A stretch of DNA of 14,499 nucleotides. It comes from Chloroflexota bacterium. GTDB lineage: Bacteria; Chloroflexota; Anaerolineae; UBA7937; JACPPX01. Position numbers and translations under genes: made by a program. The first letter of the stretch is position 1. The number at the start of each line of letters is the position of its first letter. The notes beneath the pieces were generated by a model, which saw only the letters and a list, made by a program, of their open reading frames with translations, did not search any database and was not told the origin of the DNA. Where the stretch lies: positions 1-14,499 of the forward strand of contig JACPWV010000034.1 in assembly GCA_016196905.1 (NCBI GenBank). Direction: 5' to 3'. Of the stretch, positions 12,223-14,499 are shown one piece after another.

Positions 12223-14499
12223 CGCACCCGCCTCCCTTGGAACAAGGCGCGGCGGCCCCTACCCAGCCGGGAGGCCAGGAAGGGGATGGCCAGGGCCAGG
12301 GGCAGGAAGGCCAGAGAGGCCTCGGGCACGGTGATCACCGGCGTATCCACCCTGGACATCTGAGCCGAGTTGTCATAGCGGATTTCGAGGTCGGGCCCGC
12401 TCAGATAATGGAACCCAAGGCGCAGCCGTTGTGGGTTACTGGCGCTAAAGGTAGCCCCGTTCGTTGAGAAGCTGATGGTCATCGGGCTTGTGCTTGAGCT
12501 GGTGAGGGTTTGATTGGCCGATTGCCCTAACACCTGGCAGGAAGTGCCATCCGCATTGCAGGAGCTCAGGGTCACATAGAAGGTGAAATCGCCGTTGGTA
12601 CCTGGAAAGTAGAGGATCACACTGGTGGGGCCCGCCGCGATCCCTCCATCGTCGTTCCCGGTGGGATAGATCTCCGTGTACCAGAACCTTTCGGGGTTGC
12701 TGGCGTTGAGGAGCAGCTTGTCCACGGCGCCCGTCTCCGCCGCTCCATTGGTGTTCATCCACCGCCCGGAGCTGGGCGCGGGGCTGCCCGGGGGCGCGCT
12801 GGGATGGAAATAGAGGCTGTCCGGGTTACCCACCGCGGTGGGCACGAAAACGGACATCCCGAACAGGGTCATCAGGGTGGCTGCCATCATGGCCGCCACA
12901 GCCTGAGCCAGGCGCGGCCGCTGCGACTGGCGCCGGCTCATCAAACGGATCGGCCATAAGGTCAGGGTGCCCCGTCCATGGGGATAAGCGCTGGCGGCCA
13001 ACCCGGGGACGGGCGCCGGCTTGCGGCGCGGCCCGCGGGGCAGGAGCCAACTGAATTTCTTGCCAAAGCGGAGCTTTCCAATCGCCTCGGTGATCCGCCC
13101 TGACTTGGGCGTGCGATGCCAACCGCCCTCGTCTTTTTCCAACAGGCCCTTCAAAGCGGCATACCCCTGGTAGGGCACCAGCAGATAGGTCAGCAAGATG
13201 AAGGATAATATCCCGCTCCAGTTGCGTCGAACCCCTTTCTCTAGAAACAGGCCAGAGAGGTTCATCAGGATCAGAGCCAGGGCGTTGGTGAAGACCAGCG
13301 ACCAGCCGAGGAGGGAGGTCCAGTAGGGGATGTACTGGTGGAAGACGAGTTCGGAGAAGAACCAGGCAGCGGTGCCGGCGATGAAAAAGACGGACTGGAG
13401 GTAATAGGGGGCGTAGTAAATGAACTCCAGTTTCTCAGCCAGGGACAGTTTGGGCGAACGGAGGATGCGCGTGAAGTAATTCTTGACGTTGAAGGTATGG
13501 CCTTCGGCCCAGCGCATCCTCTGGCGGGTGAGGCGTTGGAAGGTAGAGACGCACTCGGCCGGGGCCTGGATGTAAGGGGTATAGAGGATCTTAAAGCCCT
13601 CTAAATACAGGCGCAGGGTGAGCTCCCAGTCCTCGGTGATGCTGGTGCCCCAGCGGAGTTGGCGCAGAAGGTCGGCACGGATCATGAAGACGGAGCCGGA
13701 GATCATCTTCATGGAGCCGATGAATTCCTGCACCGGCCGCTCGATGACATAGCTGCCGCTGAATTCGGCGCGGATGCCTCGGGTGATCCAGTTCTCGCCC
13801 GCGTTGAGCATGTGCCATTGATAACCCTGGACCACGGCCACGCGCGGATCGCTCAGCACCGGCCCCTGCTCGTCGTAGGCCACATCCCCGTTGGTGCCGT
13901 AGAAATAGGCCAGGAACTGCTGGAGGATGTCACTGGGGGGAACGAAGTCAGCGTCGAAAACCACCACGAACTGGGTGCGTGGATCCATGCGTTCCAGGGC
14001 GTTCTGCAACGCGCCGCCCTTAAAGCCACGCCGGTTGGACCGATGCAGCACGCGAACCCGGGGGTGCTGGGCCCAACGCTCCAGGACCTGCATCGTCTCA
14101 TCGGTGGAATCATCGGCCACCAGGACCTCGTAATTCTCGTAGTCCAAGGTCGTGCAGGCGGTCAACAGGCGGTCGACCACTTCGGGCTCGTTGTAGAGGG
14201 GGAGGTGGATTGAAATGAACGGCTCCTCTTTGAGGCGCACCGCGGGGATGCGACCGTTAAGACCGTGGGAGCCGTTGCTCCCGTTGCTTCCCAACACCAG
14301 GGCCACTCCGCCGTAGTACTTCAAGGCGTAGATGAAAAAGAGAAAGCCGAAGAGCAGCCCCAGCAGGGCCAAGCCGTAGGTGGCGACAAAGGTCAGGGAA
14401 GAGAGAAGGATCAGGGCGATGGTAGCCAACGCCAACGCCGGCCAGCGGAGGGTGCGCAGCCCGGCCAGCCTCGCCTTAGCAGGCAGATCCAGCGCGGAA
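12219..14499 (-). CDS. GT2-family membrane glycosyltransferase fused to an exosortase substrate domain (5' end probably outside window)
   Basis: Residues are numbered from the in-window TTG at 14435. Two helices (1-42) and a Gly/Asn/Ser linker (49-61) precede a cytoplasmic GT2 domain of the cellulose-synthase/ceramide-glucosyltransferase type: ADDST (107-111), FDADF (160-164), TED (268-270) and QRMRW (305-309), the D, DxD, ED and QxxRW motifs of processive enzymes. Further helices (346-428) and a basic segment (429-510, with EGGWHRTPKSGR) follow. Then come a signal-peptide-like helix (499-536), a Ser/Thr/Asn-rich beta domain (537-700, cysteines 626 and 633) and a sorting tail: VPEAS (703-707), hydrophobic stretch, RLGRGRR. 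It probably makes or extends a surface polysaccharide using a nucleotide sugar. The TTG has no Shine-Dalgarno, and the frame stays open with a basic, membrane-type N-terminus to the window edge, so the true start probably lies outside. It is coupled to the exosortase gene by ATGA. Confidence 0.88.
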   Translation of the reverse strand, partial: SALDLPAKARLAGLRTLRWPALALATIALILLSSLTFVATYGLALLGLLFGFLFFIYALKYYGGVALVLGSNGSNGSHGLNGRIPAVRLKEEPFISIHLPLYNEPEVVDRLLTACTTLDYENYEVLVADDSTDETMQVLERWAQHPRVRVLHRSNRRGFKGGALQNALERMDPRTQFVVVFDADFVPPSDILQQFLAYFYGTNGDVAYDEQGPVLSDPRVAVVQGYQWHMLNAGENWITRGIRAEFSGSYVIERPVQEFIGSMKMISGSVFMIRADLLRQLRWGTSITEDWELTLRLYLEGFKILYTPYIQAPAECVSTFQRLTRQRMRWAEGHTFNVKNYFTRILRSPKLSLAEKLEFIYYAPYYLQSVFFIAGTAAWFFSELVFHQYIPYWTSLLGWSLVFTNALALILMNLSGLFLEKGVRRNWSGILSFILLTYLLVPYQGYAALKGLLEKDEGGWHRTPKSGRITEAIGKLRFGKKFSWLLPRGPRRKPAPVPGLAASAYPHGRGTLTLWPIRLMSRRQSQRPRLAQAVAAMMAATLMTLFGMSVFVPTAVGNPDSLYFHPSAPPGSPAPSSGRWMNTNGAAETGAVDKLLLNASNPERFWYTEIYPTGNDDGGIAAGPTSVILYFPGTNGDFTFYVTLSSCNADGTSCQVLGQSANQTLTSSSTSPMTISFSTNGATFSASNPQRLRLGFHYLSGPDLEIRYDNSAQMSRVDTPVITVPEASLAFLPLALAIPFLASRLGRGRRALFQGRRVR
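12222..12329 (-). other. PEP-CTERM-like C-terminal sorting signal of the glycosyltransferase fusion
   Basis: Residues 703-738 of the fusion show the tripartite layout of an exosortase signal: a V-P-E-A-S motif (canonical VPEPS with the second proline changed to A), a hydrophobic helix (about 707-721), and a basic cluster RLGRGRR followed by a short polar end. The gene for an exosortase begins at the last base of this segment. The motif is divergent, so a standard PEP-CTERM model might score it poorly. Confidence 0.75.
12231..12238 (-). promoter_or_regulatory. Strong ribosome binding site for the exosortase gene
   Basis: AAGGGAGG on the minus strand, eight bases before the exosortase ATG and inside the last codons of the glycosyltransferase gene. 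It fixes the exosortase start and explains how the overlapping gene is well translated. Confidence 0.85.
12828..12941 (-). other. Internal signal-peptide-like helix within the fusion
   Basis: Residues 499-536 read as a textbook export signal: Met and a basic stretch (MSRRQSQRPR), a hydrophobic core (about 511-531) and an A-V-G/N signal-peptidase-like site (534-537). In the fusion it acts at least as a membrane-crossing helix placing the beta domain outside. No Shine-Dalgarno precedes the internal ATG at 12941, so separate initiation is unlikely. Confidence 0.6.

Noticed and set aside
12219..12941. The CTERM part as a separate gene starting at the internal ATG (12941)
   Set aside because: No Shine-Dalgarno or promoter precedes it, and the frame is continuous with the glycosyltransferase without any stop; a fusion is the simpler reading, though internal initiation is not excluded.

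Overview
The window is GC-rich bacterial chromosomal DNA. The gene style suggests a Chloroflexota (Anaerolineae-like) organism: Pro/Thr/Ser-rich extracytoplasmic linkers, a lipoprotein with TPR repeats, many unassigned membrane proteins, several starts without a Shine-Dalgarno, and a glycosyltransferase/exosortase locus. This is a judgement from style, because no ribosomal or taxonomic marker is present. There is no sign of phage, an insertion sequence or CRISPR. Several promoters can be read directly, two of them TTGACG-17-TATAAT.

Left part (1-2800). On the minus strand lie a tandem-domain GNAT acetyltransferase (cut by the window edge) with its own promoter, a zinc-finger anti-sigma factor with two membrane segments, and the ECF sigma factor upstream of it. 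Divergent from the sigma gene is a tRNA-Leu(CAA) with an encoded CCA and a long leader that contains a large inverted repeat.

Middle (2875-8464, plus strand). Two small paralogous single-pass membrane proteins come first, the first with a -10 box placed for leaderless transcription. They are followed by a PrsW-family intramembrane protease with its own promoter, a membrane-anchored alpha/beta hydrolase, an overlapping MFS transporter ending in a terminator, and a TPR lipoprotein ending in a bidirectional terminator. PrsW proteases are known to cut anti-sigma factors, so the PrsW gene may act on the anti-sigma factor encoded about 2.2 kb away.

Right part (8555-14499, minus strand). In order of transcription these are a processive-type GT2 membrane glycosyltransferase fused at its C-terminus to an extracytoplasmic domain ending in a PEP-CTERM-like sorting signal, an exosortase/archaeosortase-family protein overlapping it by ATGA and followed by a terminator, a large YfhO/PTPS_related-like polytopic membrane protein with its own consensus promoter, and a DedA-family protein with its own promoter.

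The most remarkable item is the GT2-CTERM fusion coupled to its own exosortase. The C-terminal third looks like a complete exosortase substrate (signal-peptide-like helix, beta-rich domain, VPE-helix-basic tail) joined in frame to a glycosyltransferase. This suggests a self-contained, one-substrate sorting system for a cell-surface glycan, possibly processed like a polyprotein.
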